Source of the DNA: Castor canadensis
Taxonomy: Eukaryota; Chordata; Mammalia; Rodentia; Castoridae
NCBI RefSeq assembly: GCF_047511655.1
Contig: NC_133387.1
Coordinates: forward strand, 46,108,853 to 46,172,852
DNA length: 64,000 bases
Direction: 5' to 3'
A model generated the notes under the pieces. That model was not told where the DNA came from and did no database searches. It saw only the letters and a program-made list of their open reading frames with translations. Every line of letters begins with the position of its first letter. Positions within the stretch are counted from its first letter, which is position 1. Positions 22,390-34,328 of this stretch are shown piece after piece. A program made the translations under genes and the position numbers.

Positions 22390-24657
22390 CCAAAAGCACA
22401 GAGCCCACTACCCAATTTTTCCTGGGGCCATAAGTGAAAAGGAGTATTTCTGTTCAGAGGCCTATTGCCTGAGAATTTTAGCCTACAGACCTCTAAAAAA
22501 CTTTAAGCACTTCAGTTGAGTTTTTTCAGATCCCGCATCCTCAAAGAAAAAATAAGTCCTTGTTTAACAAGATAACAAGATGGTCCTTGTTTCCCGTATG
22601 GTTTGTAGGAAGGCTCTGAGGGTCAAAAGGATACAGTGGGAACAGTCCTTCCAAGGAAGATGTGCAGTAAATGGAGCCTGTGACTTGACTTCCTCATTCC
22701 TGCCCATCTTCATGAAAGGCTTGTAAGGCACTGAAGCTGCATGAAATAGGAAATAATTTACTAACTGGTTTACCTCTAGCACAACCCCAACACACTCAAG
22801 ACAGACTCTAAGAAGTCTCCGTTACCTTCTGACTTATTTTAAAAAGTACTGGCCTCGCCAAGCTTTGTAGAAAAGAATACTGATTCCCATCCTAAACCTT
22901 TATTCTGCATCTCCACAGGGCCAGTCCCCATTGCTTTTCAATAGGAGAAACAGTAGAAAAATTCTTCTCTGCAAAAGGCCTCTTTTTATGAGCTTTGCTC
23001 TCTGTGAGATCTCAGGGAACATATGTGGTCAGGATCATTTCTTCCAGCACCACAGCCCTTTTCAAAAATCCCTCCTTTGGCAGTCAGTGAGTCTCTTATA
23101 ATCCCTTTGGAAATAGCTTTTTCCTGAAAATAATCACCCTGGCAATAAGGCAGGGAAGAATACATAACTGTGTCCCAGGAAAGCCATGTCTGAGGTCCCA
23201 TTTAATGCCAATTCTAGCACAGTATGGCGACTCCTGAAGGAAAATATTGCCTTGGTATAGAAACCAGGTTCTGTGGCTGCTCAGCATGGGTGGCCTGATG
23301 GCCAGGTGGAAAGCAGCTACGGGGACAGTTCTTAACCTAGGTTACTCCTACTGTGCAACAGGAAAAGGAAAATATTGAAAATTATTTATTTTATTGACCA
23401 TTCACATTTTTATCCTGCCTCCAACCAGGCAGAAGCAGAATCCAAAATATCTGCTACCCTAAAGACTAACGTGGAGACTATTTTCTTTCAAAAAGGAATA
23501 TACTTTTACATACATGCAATATGAATTGTTAATTATTGTGAATTTTGAGTGAAAATCTTGATCAGGATATTTATTAACAGTAAAGCTAACAAAGCTCAAT
23601 ATTTTTGAAAACAAAAGGATGGGCACAGATCATACAGTTCACTAATTAGGATTCTGGATATTTGACTTCGTAGCTATGTTGAATTCAGTGAAATTGAATT
23701 TGATTGCATCAAGATAATTGATGATAGCTCATAAAAGATGTTAATTTTAGAAGAGAAAGTTGTATTTCATAGGCTGTGTTTTAGATAATATTTTCCTCAT
23801 CTTCCAATTTGTCACCACAATCCCGTGTTTATTAGAATAAGAACACAAAAACATTTTGTTTCTGGTTTGTGTAGTCTCCCTTCAATTTTTAGAAATCTAA
23901 TCTGAGGGAAAACTCCATAATAAAAGCTGCCTTGACTCTTAACTTTAAAGCATTAAAAAATACTAATTTTGGAACATATAAAAAGATCTGTTTTTTGAAG
24001 AGATTAATATAAACTATTAGTAATTTTTAAATGAACTTTTTTTTTCTACTATTACAACTTTTTAAGTCTTTCATACCTTTTAATGGAAACTTTCAGAGCT
24101 CTATCCTGACTCATTTAATTTCTGTTAACAGATCTGTCCTGGCTTCTTATTGGCATGTGTTCCTGTGCCACCCACGTAGAACTCCAAATGTGGATCCAAG
24201 GAGTGCTGAGCTGTGAACGCTCTGTTTGTGTAATTCTGCCAGTGACCACCCTTAAACCTCAAAGGAAAGCAAAGATATGCTGAAATATATTTTTTTAAAA
24301 AATCTTGAGGATACTTCTAAGAATGTGAGTTCTTCTAAACTTTACCCTGTCAAAAATGAATCCTAAGGGTCAAGACCACCTATGCACAGTTTTTAGCTGC
24401 AAGTTCTGGTTCTGGACATGGTCTGTAGCTAAGTTGTATGTGCATATATACCAGCTGTCCAGTGTTCTACCAAAAAAAAAAAATCAGGACTAGCCACAGC
24501 CTGGAGGAGGAAACATTTTTGGTGCAGAGTAGATGAATTGTGAGCTCTGGGTTAAAAAAAAAAAAAACCCTTCTTGTACCTTCTTTTCCATCCTTAAATA
24601 AGATTTGTGTGTGGTGCATAGCTTTGTACCTTAAATCAGAATGAAAAGATGTGAGAC
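22390..24657. other. Unique intergenic sequence
   Basis: No gene or repeat family recognised. Some of it (22560-23340) is more GC-balanced than the flanks. Open frames there on the minus strand do not resemble any protein I know. Confidence 0.5.
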
Positions 24658-24881
24658 AGCCAGGCGCCAATTGACCCATGCCTGTAATTCTAGCTACTTG
24701 GGAAGCTGAGATCAGGAGGATCATGGTTCAAGGCCAGTCTGGGAAAATAGCTTACAAGACATCATCTCCAAAATAACCAGAACAAAATGGACTAGAACTG
24801 TGGTTCAAACAGTAGAGCATCTGCTTTGCAAGCATGAAGTCCTGACTTCAAACACCAGTCCCACCAAAAGAAAAGAAAAGA
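24658..24881 (+). mobile_element. B1-dID dimeric SINE
   Basis: B1 head gccaggcgccaattgaccca, gttcaaggccagtctgggaa; ID tail ctagaactgtggttcaaaca, ending (AAAAG)n. Confidence 0.82.
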
Positions 24882-25879
24882 TCTGAGACAGTGGAGTTTT
24901 CCCCATCCAACAATGATGGATAAGGCAAAAGTTAAACAAAAAGAATATATAATAGTCATTTGAACCTTAACTACTAACTTTATTGACAACATCACCAACA
25001 CTAAAAACTTTGTTCCAATTTGTAATTTCAATTATATTCAGTGTTCTGATTTAATGTAAGAGAGAACATCAGTTAATTACAAGTTAATTTTACCATAATC
25101 TGGAATAAATTAGATGATTGCTTAGTTCACATAAATATATTGTAATCATAAATTGGGATTTGAGACTTCGAAGGGAGCTTTAAAATTACTTCCCATCCAA
25201 ACCTCTTATTTTATAGATGAAAAAATGGGGATTCAGTGTGATTAAGTGACCTGCCCAAGGTCATACAGCTAATTAAAAGCTCACAAGAACTAGATTCCAT
25301 GCCTCCTGCTTCCGCATCAGCGTATTTAGTTTTTTCCTATTACATGTCAGCTTCCAATTAGTCATAATAAGAGGTAGCAGCGGTCTGGACTAACCAAAAT
25401 CAAATAGACCTTCTGCCCCCCTTTTTGATTCTTGGTTCCTTGAAAATGGGGTTGCTCTGTTTTGGCTGTTTAATTATTTTTATACTCTCTGCAGCACCTA
25501 ACAAACAGAGTGAGGTTTTCGGTAAAAATATGTTGAGTATATTGCAATAAATAATTAGGGAAATTAACTTATTTATCCTTGAGAAACAGCAGACCTATGT
25601 TGGTACTAGCATTATGGATGGTGACTGCCAACCAGGTAGAAAATGATAATGGAGGTTGATTTGAAATTTACACTTTCTACTTCATACCACAAAGAATAAC
25701 CACATGGAGGCAACAGAGACTTAACAAGAAAAGTTACACAGCAGTATTATTCACATCATATGAATAAGCCATTGCTTCTTCTTCTTCTTCTTCTAAAGTT
25801 TCTAATGAATCATATTCTAACATGTATAACTCTTTCTTATCATTAGCTCTTTATCAGATACAATTTTTCAGGTGTTCTT
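24882..25879. other. Unique sequence with one MIR
   Basis: AT-rich single-copy sequence except for the MIR at 25150-25330 and a short (TTC)n at 25780-25799. Confidence 0.5.
25150..25330 (-). mobile_element. MIR SINE, minus strand
   Basis: ttattttatagatgaaaaaa, gattaagtgacctgcccaag and gtcatacagctaattaaaag are the inverted MIR core. Confidence 0.78.
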
Positions 25880-26253
25880 TTGGATTTTTTTATTCTGCTG
25901 GGTGGGGGTACATTGTAGCATTTACAAAAGGTCTTAAAATGTATCAAAGATATCATATTTGAATCCACCCCCTCCACCATTCTTCTTTAACTCCCCTCCC
26001 CTCATTCCTAGAATAGTTTCAACAGGTATCATTTTTGCATTTACAAACATGTGTACACAGTGTTTGCACTGTATTCACCCTACTACACTCTTTCCCCACC
26101 ACCAACCCCCTCACACTGGTACCAGCTCCCCCTGCTCCCGAGCAGGACCTGTTCCACCCTCCTTATAGAAGAAAAAAGAAAAAAATGACATTTCTGTTTG
26201 TTTAAGGTAAGTGTAACTGTATAGGGAGTTTCCTTGTGACATCTCCACATATA

Positions 26254-26286
<33 letters not shown>

Positions 26287-27685
26287 CTGTCTGTCTGTCT
26301 GTATTATAACCCCAATTGGTTCATCTCTTCTATTTTTCTTCTTTCTCCCTTAGTCCCTTTCTTATGGTGTCTTCAACTGGCTTAAAAAGTCTATATTCAT
26401 TCTTAAATAGAAAGTACATAAACTATATTCATCTTCTTAGTTTCCTTCTTTTATCCTACCCTCTCATTTGTGACCTTCCCTTAGTGTGACCTGTTTTCAT
26501 AATATTGCTGCATTTGTATTAAGTCTATATTCCACATATGAAAGAAAATAAGCAGCTTTTGGCCTTCTGAACCTAGATAACTTCACTTACGATGATGTTC
26601 TCCAGGCCCATTCATTTACCTGCAAATGCAAAATTTCATTCTTCTTTGTGGCTGCATAAAATTCCACTGTATATAAATGCCATGTTTTCTTAATCCATTC
26701 ATTAATAGTGGTACACCTTGACTATTTCTATAGCTTAGCTATTGTGAATAATCTGCAGTAAACATGGATGTGCAGGTACCTTTGTTGTAAACTGACTCAC
26801 ATTCCTGTGGATATGTCCCTAGGAGTGGTATTGCTAGATCATATGGCAATACCACTATTTTTAGTTCTATTTTTAGTTTTTTGAGAAGCCTCCATACTTT
26901 TTCCATAGTGGGTGAACTAATTTATATTCCCACCAGCAGTGTAGGAGGGTTCCACATCCTCTCCACATTTGTTGTTGTTTGTGTTCTTGATGGTAGCTAT
27001 TCTAACAGAATTGAGGTGGAATCTTAATGTGGTTTTCATTTGCATTTCCTTTATGGCCAGGGATAGTGAGCATTTTTTCATGTGTTTTTTAGGGATTTGG
27101 ACTTCTCCCTTTGAAAAAGCTCTGCTCAGTCTATTTGCCCATTTCTTCAGTGGGTCATTGATTTTGGGGGAGTTTTTTGATCTCCCTGTATGTTCTGGTT
27201 ATAAATTCCTTGTCAGATGCATAGCTGGCAAAGATTTTCTCCCATTCTATGGGCAGTGTCTTCAATTTAGAGACCATTTCTTTTGTTGTGCAGAAGCTTT
27301 TTAATTTCACGTAGTCCCATTTGGCAATCCTTTTTCTTAATCCTTGAGTCATTTGAGTTCTATTGAGGAACTCATTGCTTATACCTAATGATTCCAGTGT
27401 ATTCCCTACTCTTTCCTGCACTAGCTTCAAAGTTTCAGGTCTTATATTATGGTCCTTAATGCACTTTAAGTTCATATTTGTACAGGATGAAAGACATAGA
27501 TCTAGTTTCAGTTTTCTGCATGCAGATACCCAGTTTTACCAGAAACATTTGTTGAAGATGCTGTCTTTCTCCATCATATGTTTTTGTCCCCTTTGTCAAA
27601 AATTAGGTGGGTGTGGCTGCATGAATTCATATCTGGGTCTTCTATTCTGTTCCACTGGTCTTTATATCTCTCAGATATAATTTAA
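25880..27685 (-). mobile_element. 5'-truncated L1 LINE, minus strand
   Basis: On the minus strand this holds the ORF2 C-terminal region (27685 to about 26580), then the 3' UTR (about 26570-25880). The frame at 27475-27155 (MNLKCIKDHNIRPETLKLVQ) is the same ORF2 region as in the young plus-strand copies at 32.3 and 44.1 kb, but it is interrupted by stops. A (GT)n run with GTCT extension sits at 26254-26303 in the 3' UTR. Confidence 0.85.
26254..26303. repeat. (GT)n(CTGT)n compound microsatellite
   Basis: A pure TG run passes into TCTG tetranucleotides. Confidence 0.95.
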
Positions 27686-27943
27686 ACCACTTCCCCATTA
27701 TGTATGGCACAACTAGCCCTGAGCTTATGAAATTTCAATCAGGTTGCTAGTTAAAATTTGAGTAGGAGCAGTATGGTGTTTTACAAATGGTATTCAAACT
27801 GACAATTAGAAACCATGGTGTCTAGTCCTGGACCATCAATAATAAGCTGTTTGGTTTTGGAGCAATTGTGCAAAGCCACCAGTGATTTCCCACCTCCATT
27901 TCAGCTTTGAAATCATGTGACTCAATGTCCTTCTGGTTTTGTT

Positions 27944-28061
27944 TGCTTTGTTTTTTGAGACTCATTCTTTCTATGTAGCCCAGGCTGGCATCAAACTTAA
28001 GATCTGTCTGACTCCCTGCCGAGAGCTGGGATTACAGGCATCCATCAACACACCTGGCATC
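27944..28061 (-). mobile_element. B1 SINE, minus strand
   Basis: Inverted B1: ttttttgagactcattcttt, gtagcccaggctggcatcaa, gctgggattacaggcatcca. Confidence 0.82.
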
Positions 28062-28154
28062 AATGTCCTTTCTTAAAGTTACAAATACGTATTGAACACT
28101 ACCTAGGTGTCTATTATTTCTAAAGAAGGTAGCCATCTGATTGGGAGAGAGCCT

Positions 28155-28519
28155 TGTATCTTAATCTATTTTCACATGACTAAAACAAAATACCACAAAG
28201 GGGATAAACTATGAAGAAAAGAAATATTTCTGAGTTCTAAAGGCTGAGAAGTACAATCACATGGCAGTGGTACCTGGTAAGGTACTACATCAAAACATAG
28301 TAGAAGGACAAGTGAGCTTGTCTAAGATGAGAGAGAGTTTGCTTTTGTCAAAAGCCATTCCTGCCACAACCAACCCAAATCACAATAATAGTATTAATCC
28401 ATTTATAAGGGTGGAGCTTTGCGGACCTGATAACTATTTACGGGCCCCATTTCCTTCTACTACTGCAAAGGCAATTAAATTTCAACATGAGTTTTGGAAG
28501 GGATATTCAAACCATAACA
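28155..28519 (-). mobile_element. MaLR-type LTR (MST/THE1-like), minus strand
   Basis: On the minus strand it starts tgttatggtttgaatatccc and ends with taccacaaag/tgtcttaat-type sequence close to tgtatcttaatctattttca on the plus strand, both diagnostic of MaLR solo LTRs. About 365 bases. The open frame inside it (28261-28539, plus) is incidental. A relic without coding genes. Confidence 0.7.
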
Positions 28520-28529
28520 CCACGTTACT

Positions 28530-30009
28530 GCCATCCTAAGTAGAAGTCTTCGGCATCAAGAAGCGAAGGGGTATAAAAAGAAGGAGAAATCAAAGTCTCT
28601 GCTGATAAAAGGTTATTGTTTTCTCCCTTCCTTCCATCTTTTTGTTGTTGTTCTTAGCTGACATGTAATCATTGTACATATTTATGACTTCAACAAACCA
28701 TCTGGGCAGACAGAATCCCCATATAAGAGGGTAAGTAATGTTCCCATTATTATTAACAATACCAAAGGTCTCATTGGTGTCCAGTTGCTTATGTTTGGAT
28801 AATGTGTTTTAATGAATACTAAATTAGGTTATATAATCTTTAAACTTCATATGCTTTCAAAGAGAGAGACCCACATTTATATCCTGAAACTGGAAGACTG
28901 AAACAAGATGAACTAGGCCAGGTGCCTCCTTCACATAGACAGGTGGTGAACCAGTGCAGTCACATAGGGCCCTACAATTGGGGGTAGATGCTCTGTGATT
29001 TCACTCTTGAAATTCTTTACAATGTTTCTTTGAATTTTGGTGTTGTAAATGAAGTCCAGTAGGACAAAGGAACATGTGCCAGGATGTTGGTGCCTCAGCT
29101 CCCATACCATTCTTCTTCTCTTCATCTCTATCAGCCTGGTTCTCAGTGGCCCCCACTGCCTGCCATCCACACTGTAGCCATCCCATGCTTCACAGCTGAC
29201 CTCTACTCCCAGCAAGAGCTTGTGTACAACATGGAGAGGTAACCATGTGTACTCTGTGACACCTCAGGATGGGGCATGCGGCACGCTCCAGCCATGGGCA
29301 GAATGCCAGAGGCTGCATTTGGGTTGGAACATGCTTTTCCCCTAACCTCACCCAGAGCACATTCCAGCTGTGACGTTTAAAGATCCTAGGGGATCACTTC
29401 TTTCCTATGGCTTGAGGTGACACCCTCAATCTCCCTAACCTCACCCACAACTGAATTGCTTGAGTTCTAGTCACTGGCAGGAGCAGACCTGGTAACTGAC
29501 CAACCCAAGCACACAGGCCCTTACGCACTTGTAGGGCTCTGCACTTACCCCATGAATACATCCTACTCCACGCCTAGAGGATTCTTTCTTTCTCTTTCCA
29601 CTCTTCCTTAGTAAGATTTGTATTTGTCTCTTCTGGCCTATGGGAGGCAAGACAGTTCTCATTCCTTTTTATATTGTACTCTGATGTTTGCACTTAAAAC
29701 TGACACTCTACATATAAAAACAAACAGGAAAATTCACACCAAACATTTAATATCTAAATTTTTCCTTACTTAGAATGACACTGAATACCAAATAAGAATA
29801 AGAAAAAAACACCATGACAAGGTCAAGAGAGAGAGAGAGACACACACACACACCATGAAAGAAAGCAAAAATATTTCATATGTACCTTTTATAGCAGGTT
29901 TTTGCCTAATTTTAGACAAGGACAACATATTTATATTTTGCTCTGGGCCTTAAAAATCCTGTAGTCAGCCCCACAAACAGAAGAAGAATTTTATCCTAAA
30001 ATCTTTTCC
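28530..30009. other. Intergenic sequence, partly a possible unassigned old repeat
   Basis: No gene recognised. The stretches 28915-29100 (gatttcactcttgaaattct) and 29935-29985 (ctctgggccttaaaaatcct) feel like parts of an old eutherian repeat, but I could not name it. A short (GA)n(CA)n tract is at 29828-29853. Confidence 0.4.
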
Positions 30010-30222
30010 TGGGCCTGGGGATGTAGCTCAGTGGTAGAATGTTTGCCTAGCATGTGCAGGGCCTTGGGAAGGAAGGGGGGAAGGAAGGAAGGAGGGAAGG
30101 AAGGAAGGAAGGAAGGAAGGAAGGAAGGAAGGAAGGAAGGAAGGAAGGAAGGAAGGAAGAAGGAATGAAGGAAGGAAGGAATGAAGGAAGGAAGGAAGGA
30201 AGAAAGAAAGGAAGGAAGGGAT
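30010..30222 (+). mobile_element. ID-like SINE with a (GGAA)n tail
   Basis: The ID body ggggatgtagctcagtggta, gaatgtttgcctagcatgtg ends at about 30067. Instead of poly-A it runs into about 150 bases of GGAA repeats with GGAAT and GAAAG variants, up to 30222. The microsatellite probably arose from the SINE tail. Confidence 0.85.
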
Positions 30223-30934
30223 TTCCTGTCTTACAGATATGTTCATATGATTTCAAAAAGTTGTAGGACTCCTACCAGTTCCTAATCTGTTCCTCTTTAG
30301 TTCATTCCCTCACCATTTCCCTGAAGACTCCTCAAGCTTCCAGAAAATCTGAGTTTTAGTATGTGATTCTTGGAAACACTTGTTCCAGTAACACTTGCAC
30401 TATCTTGTCAACCATTTTGAATCAAAGTTACTCACTGAATACAAACTAAATGGTGGGAAGAGAGACCCTAGAAGAATAAACAGCACCGGCAGTACACTAC
30501 TCTCAATTTGAGACAGCAGAGCCCAGCACTCCTTGACCTCACACAGCCCAGTAGGTCGTGTGGGCTGAGAAAGCCCAATAGAACTTGGAGCATGGAGAGA
30601 ATGTATTGAAAGTGTGCAATAGTGATTTGGTTCAATATGCTTTAAAGGAAAATACCATATAGACAAACATTATAACAAATTAATTATATGCTAGTTGGCA
30701 TGAAGGGACAATGTGATTATAATTTTGTACTTTGCATTCTTCAACTACAGATCTTAGTACTTGATTTTAAAATCCCACTTCAAATGTACCTAGTATAATT
30801 CACTTAATATTTTCTTACCTTGTATATTATTTCTTTCTAGCTTTGCCCCAAACTCTTCTATATTTAGGGTTTCTTCCTTAGAATATGTTTCCAATTGTTG
30901 GGACAAAAAATATGACATTGATAAAGAATACCAA
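30223..30934. other. Unique intergenic sequence
   Basis: No gene or repeat recognised. Confidence 0.5.
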
Positions 30935-31013
30935 GGGACTAGGGATGTAATTCAGTGGTAGAGTGCTTGTCTAGCATGTATGAGGCTCTGGGTTCATTCC
31001 CTAAAACTGCAAT
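30935..31013 (+). mobile_element. ID-like SINE
   Basis: gactagggatgtaattcagt, gagtgcttgtctagcatgta, ctctgggttcattccctaaa. Confidence 0.78.
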
Positions 31014-31234
31014 AACATACTTATACACATTAATATATATGTATTTTCAAAAATGTTAAAGAAATTCCTACCCCTACAAACTTGAGCATATCACAGCATC
31101 CTTTCTGACACTTAAATTTGTCAGCCCATTCAATCAGTTAATGAAATAATTGATTGTTTTACAATTCAAAAAGTAAATCATACTTCTTCATTATGTTAAA
31201 ATGCATTTGTTAATAATAATAAAACAAAATATAA

Positions 31235-31436
31235 GAAAGGTATGGTGGCACACATCTGTAATCCCAGCACTCAGGAGGCTGAAGCAGGAGGATGTCAAGT
31301 TCAAGGCCTATTTGAACTATATAGTGAGACTCTGCCTGAAAATAAAAATAAAAAGGGTCTGAGGATATAGCTCAATAGTAGAGCACTTGCCTAGCATGTG
31401 CAACACTCTGGGTTCAAAACACAAACACAAAAAAAC
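31235..31436 (+). mobile_element. B1-dID dimeric SINE
   Basis: B1 head gtatggtggcacacatctgt, atcccagcactcaggaggct and an AAAATAAAAAT linker, then ID tail gtctgaggatatagctcaat with an (ACAAA) tail. Confidence 0.82.
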
Positions 31437-31962
31437 TGCATGGATATATATTAGTCATTTTAATATCTCTTTAGAAGACTGTCTTTTTTATGTATGTCCC
31501 TTTATAAGAATGAATAAGCTATGACAGCAAACATGGATAATATTAACCCTGGGCATATTTCTAACAGCATAGCAATACCAGCAAAAAGAATTTATTTTTC
31601 TTAAACTATTACTGGATGATGAAATAAATAGGATCTTAATTTTCAAAGCCTGAGTCACATGATGCCAATCCATGATACCAGAGAATGAAATCAACTCAGC
31701 TGAGCTGAGAAAACCAGATGCAAGGAAGTTTAGATATCACAGCATACAGTGTTCTGTGTATTTCCACACCTTCAGTTGAGTATAAATGCTCCTGGACTAA
31801 AGGGAATTGACTAAATAATCATAAATTGACCATTTGCACAAGACAGTTTACTTACACAGTATTGATTGCCAACTATTGAACTTTCTAATACAAAGGCTAG
31901 TGCTCCCCTTTAAAACTAGGCATCTGCTCAAAATATGAGATCTGTTGTGCATTATGTTTTAT
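31437..31962. other. Unique intergenic sequence
   Basis: No gene or repeat recognised. It provides the insertion target of the L1 that follows. Confidence 0.5.
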
Positions 31963-31980
31963 GAAAACATCAAGTTGCAT

Positions 31981-33229
31981 CAAGGCAATACTCAGTCAAA
32001 AGAACAATGCAGGAGGTATCACAATACCTGACTTCAAAGTATATTACAAAGCAATAATAATAAAAACATCATGGTACTGGCACAAAAACAGACATGAAGA
32101 CCAGTGGAACAGAATAGAGGATCCAGATATGAAGCCACACAACTATAAGCAACTTCTCTTTGGCAAAGGAGCTAAAAATATACGATGGAGAAATAGCAGC
32201 CTCTTCAACAAAAACTGCTGGGAAAACTGGTTAGCAGTCTGCAAAAAACTGAAACTAGATCCATGTATATCACCCTATACCAAGATTAACTCAAAATGGA
32301 TCAAGGATCTTAATATCAGACCCCAAACTCTTAAGTTGATACAAGAAAGAGTAGGAAATACTCTGGAGTTAGTAGGTATAGGTAAGAACTTTCTCAATGA
32401 AACCCCAGCAGCACAGCATCTAAGAGATAGCATAGATAAATGGGACCTCATAAAAATAAAAAGCTTCTGTTCATCAAAAGAAATGGTCTCTAAACTGAAG
32501 AGAACACCCACAGAGTGGGAGAAAATATTTGCCAACTATACATCAGACAAAGGACTGATAACCAGAATATACAGGGAACTTAAAAAACTAAATTCTCCCA
32601 AAACTAATGAACCAATAAAGAAATGGGCACGTGAACTAAACAGAACTTTCTCAAAAGAAGAAATTCAAATGGCCAGAAACCACATGAAAAAATGCTCACC
32701 ATCTCTAGCAATAAAGGAAATGCAAATTAAAACCACGCTAAGATTCCACCTCACCCCTGTTAGAATAGCCATCATCAGCAACACCACCAACAACAGGTGT
32801 TGGCGAGGATGCGGGGAAAAAGGAACCCTCTTACACTGTTGGTGGGAATGTAGACTAGTACAACCACTCTGGAAAAAAATTTGGAGGCTACTTAAAAAGC
32901 TGGACATTGATCTACCATTTGATCCAGCAATACCACTCTTGGGGATATACCCAAAAGACTGTTACTCCAGAAGCACCTGCACATCCATGTTTATTGCGGC
33001 ACTATTCACAATAGCCAAGTTATGGAAACAGCCAAGATGCCCCAGCACTGACAAATGGATTAAGAAAATGTGGTATCTATACACAATGGAATTTTATGCA
33101 GCCATGAAGAAGAACGAAATGTTATCATTCGCTGGTAAATGGATGGAATTGGAGAACATCATTCTGAGTGAGGTTAGCCTGGCTCAAAAAACCAAAAATC
33201 ATATGTTCTCCCTCATATGTGGTCATTAG
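31981..33229 (+). pseudogene. L1 ORF2p C-terminal fragment, frame intact
   Basis: About 416 codons of L1 ORF2 run without a stop to the natural terminator. They start at the conserved [11 protein letters not shown] block just after the reverse transcriptase domain and continue through the cysteine-rich C-terminal region ([14 protein letters not shown] at about 32814-32855) to FSLICGH. The endonuclease and reverse transcriptase domains are missing because of 5' truncation. There is no promoter, so it is not expected to be expressed. The open frame extends 20 bases into host DNA by chance. Confidence 0.93.
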
Positions 33230-33607
33230 GTCAAGGGCAAACATAACAAGGGGATTGGACTATGAGCACATGATAAAAGCTTTAGCACACAAGGGAGGGG
33301 TGAGGATAGGTAAGACACCTAAAAAACTAGCTAGCATTTGTTGCCCTTAATGCAGAGAAACTAAAAGCAGATACCTTAAAGCAACTGAGGCCAATAGGAA
33401 AAGGGGAACAAGTACTAGAGAAAAGGTTAGATCAAAAAGAATTAACCTAGAAGGTAACACCCACGCACAGGAAATCAATGTGAGTCAATGCCCTGTATAG
33501 CTATCCTTATCTCAACCAGCAAAAACCCTTGTTCCTTCCTATTATTGCCTATACTCTCTCTACAACAAAATTAGAAATAAGGGCAAAATAGTTTCTGCTG
33601 GGTATTG

Positions 33608-33668
33608 AGGGGGGGGAGAGGGAGGGGGTGGAGTGGGTGGTAAGGGAGGGGGTGGGGGCAGGGGGGAG
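33608..33668 (+). other. G-rich tract of L1 3' UTR, predicted G-quadruplex
   Basis: Multiple runs of three or more G separated by short loops within about 60 bases, at the position where many mammalian L1 3' UTRs carry a G-quadruplex-forming tract. The sister copy has one at 45404-45446. Confidence 0.75.
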
Positions 33669-33741
33669 AAATGAACCAAGCCTTGTATGCATATATGAAT
33701 AATAAAAGAAAAATGAAAAAAAAGAAAACATCAAGTTGCAT

Positions 33742-34214
33742 TCTTAGTGCATATTCCAACAAGCCTTATGTTGACACGTCAGCCATTATTACCTTTTCCT
33801 CTGAGTAAAATTTATCTGGAATGAAATAGAACAGTATAAATCTGTGTAAAAAATAATAATGGAAAATTATCTCCTTTAAGAGATATAATTTCAGCAGATA
33901 GTATTCAGAGAAATGTAAACCATGAAAAATGGATCAGACTGAATTTTGAAACCTTGAGGTTCAACAATGTATGGAAATATATAATAAAAATATCTCTGAA
34001 AGTGTAAACAAAAGGAGCATGTTATATAAAATTACCACTTAGTTATTTGTTCTTCTTAATTATCCTCTCTTCTACTTATATTTTGATCACAGAGAGATCA
34101 ACTATCATGAACCACAAATTTAGTTGCATTTGTTGGCCCTGAAATTTATATTAATATTACATTCTTCCTCTCAATTTTTCACTACCCCTTTCACTGCTGG
34201 GAGAAAAAACATGT
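33742..34214. other. Unique intergenic sequence
   Basis: No gene or repeat recognised. Confidence 0.5.
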
Positions 34215-34328
34215 TGGGGGTGGGGGAGCATGTTGTACAAAGAAGCCAAGTAACTTGTCTGAAGTCACACAGACTGTCACCAACAGAGCCAGAAACCAAA
34301 ATCCTTTTTCCTCTAGTCTAATCCACTA
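34215..34328 (-). mobile_element. MIR SINE fragment, minus strand
   Basis: caagtaacttgtctgaagtc, acacagactgtcaccaacag, gagccagaaaccaaaatcct follow the inverted MIR core. Confidence 0.65.

Larger units (their letters stand above)
31963..33741 (+). mobile_element. Recent 5'-truncated L1 with 18-bp target-site duplications
   Basis: The identical 18-mer gaaaacatcaagttgcat occurs at 31963-31980 and 33724-33741 and flanks about 1.74 kb of L1. The insert carries the last third of ORF2, a G-rich 3' UTR tract (33608-33668), an AATAAAAG signal and a poly-A tail. A perfect long duplication and an unbroken ORF2 frame mark it as one of the youngest insertions in the window. No 5' inversion. Confidence 0.95.

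Noticed and set aside
28261..28539. 92-residue plus-strand open frame
   Set aside because: Falls inside an inverted MaLR-like LTR; coding potential is incidental.
30010..30069. tRNA-like sequence (gatgtagctcagtggtaga)
   Set aside because: It is the body of an ID SINE, without a foldable full tRNA; the same applies to all other ID copies.
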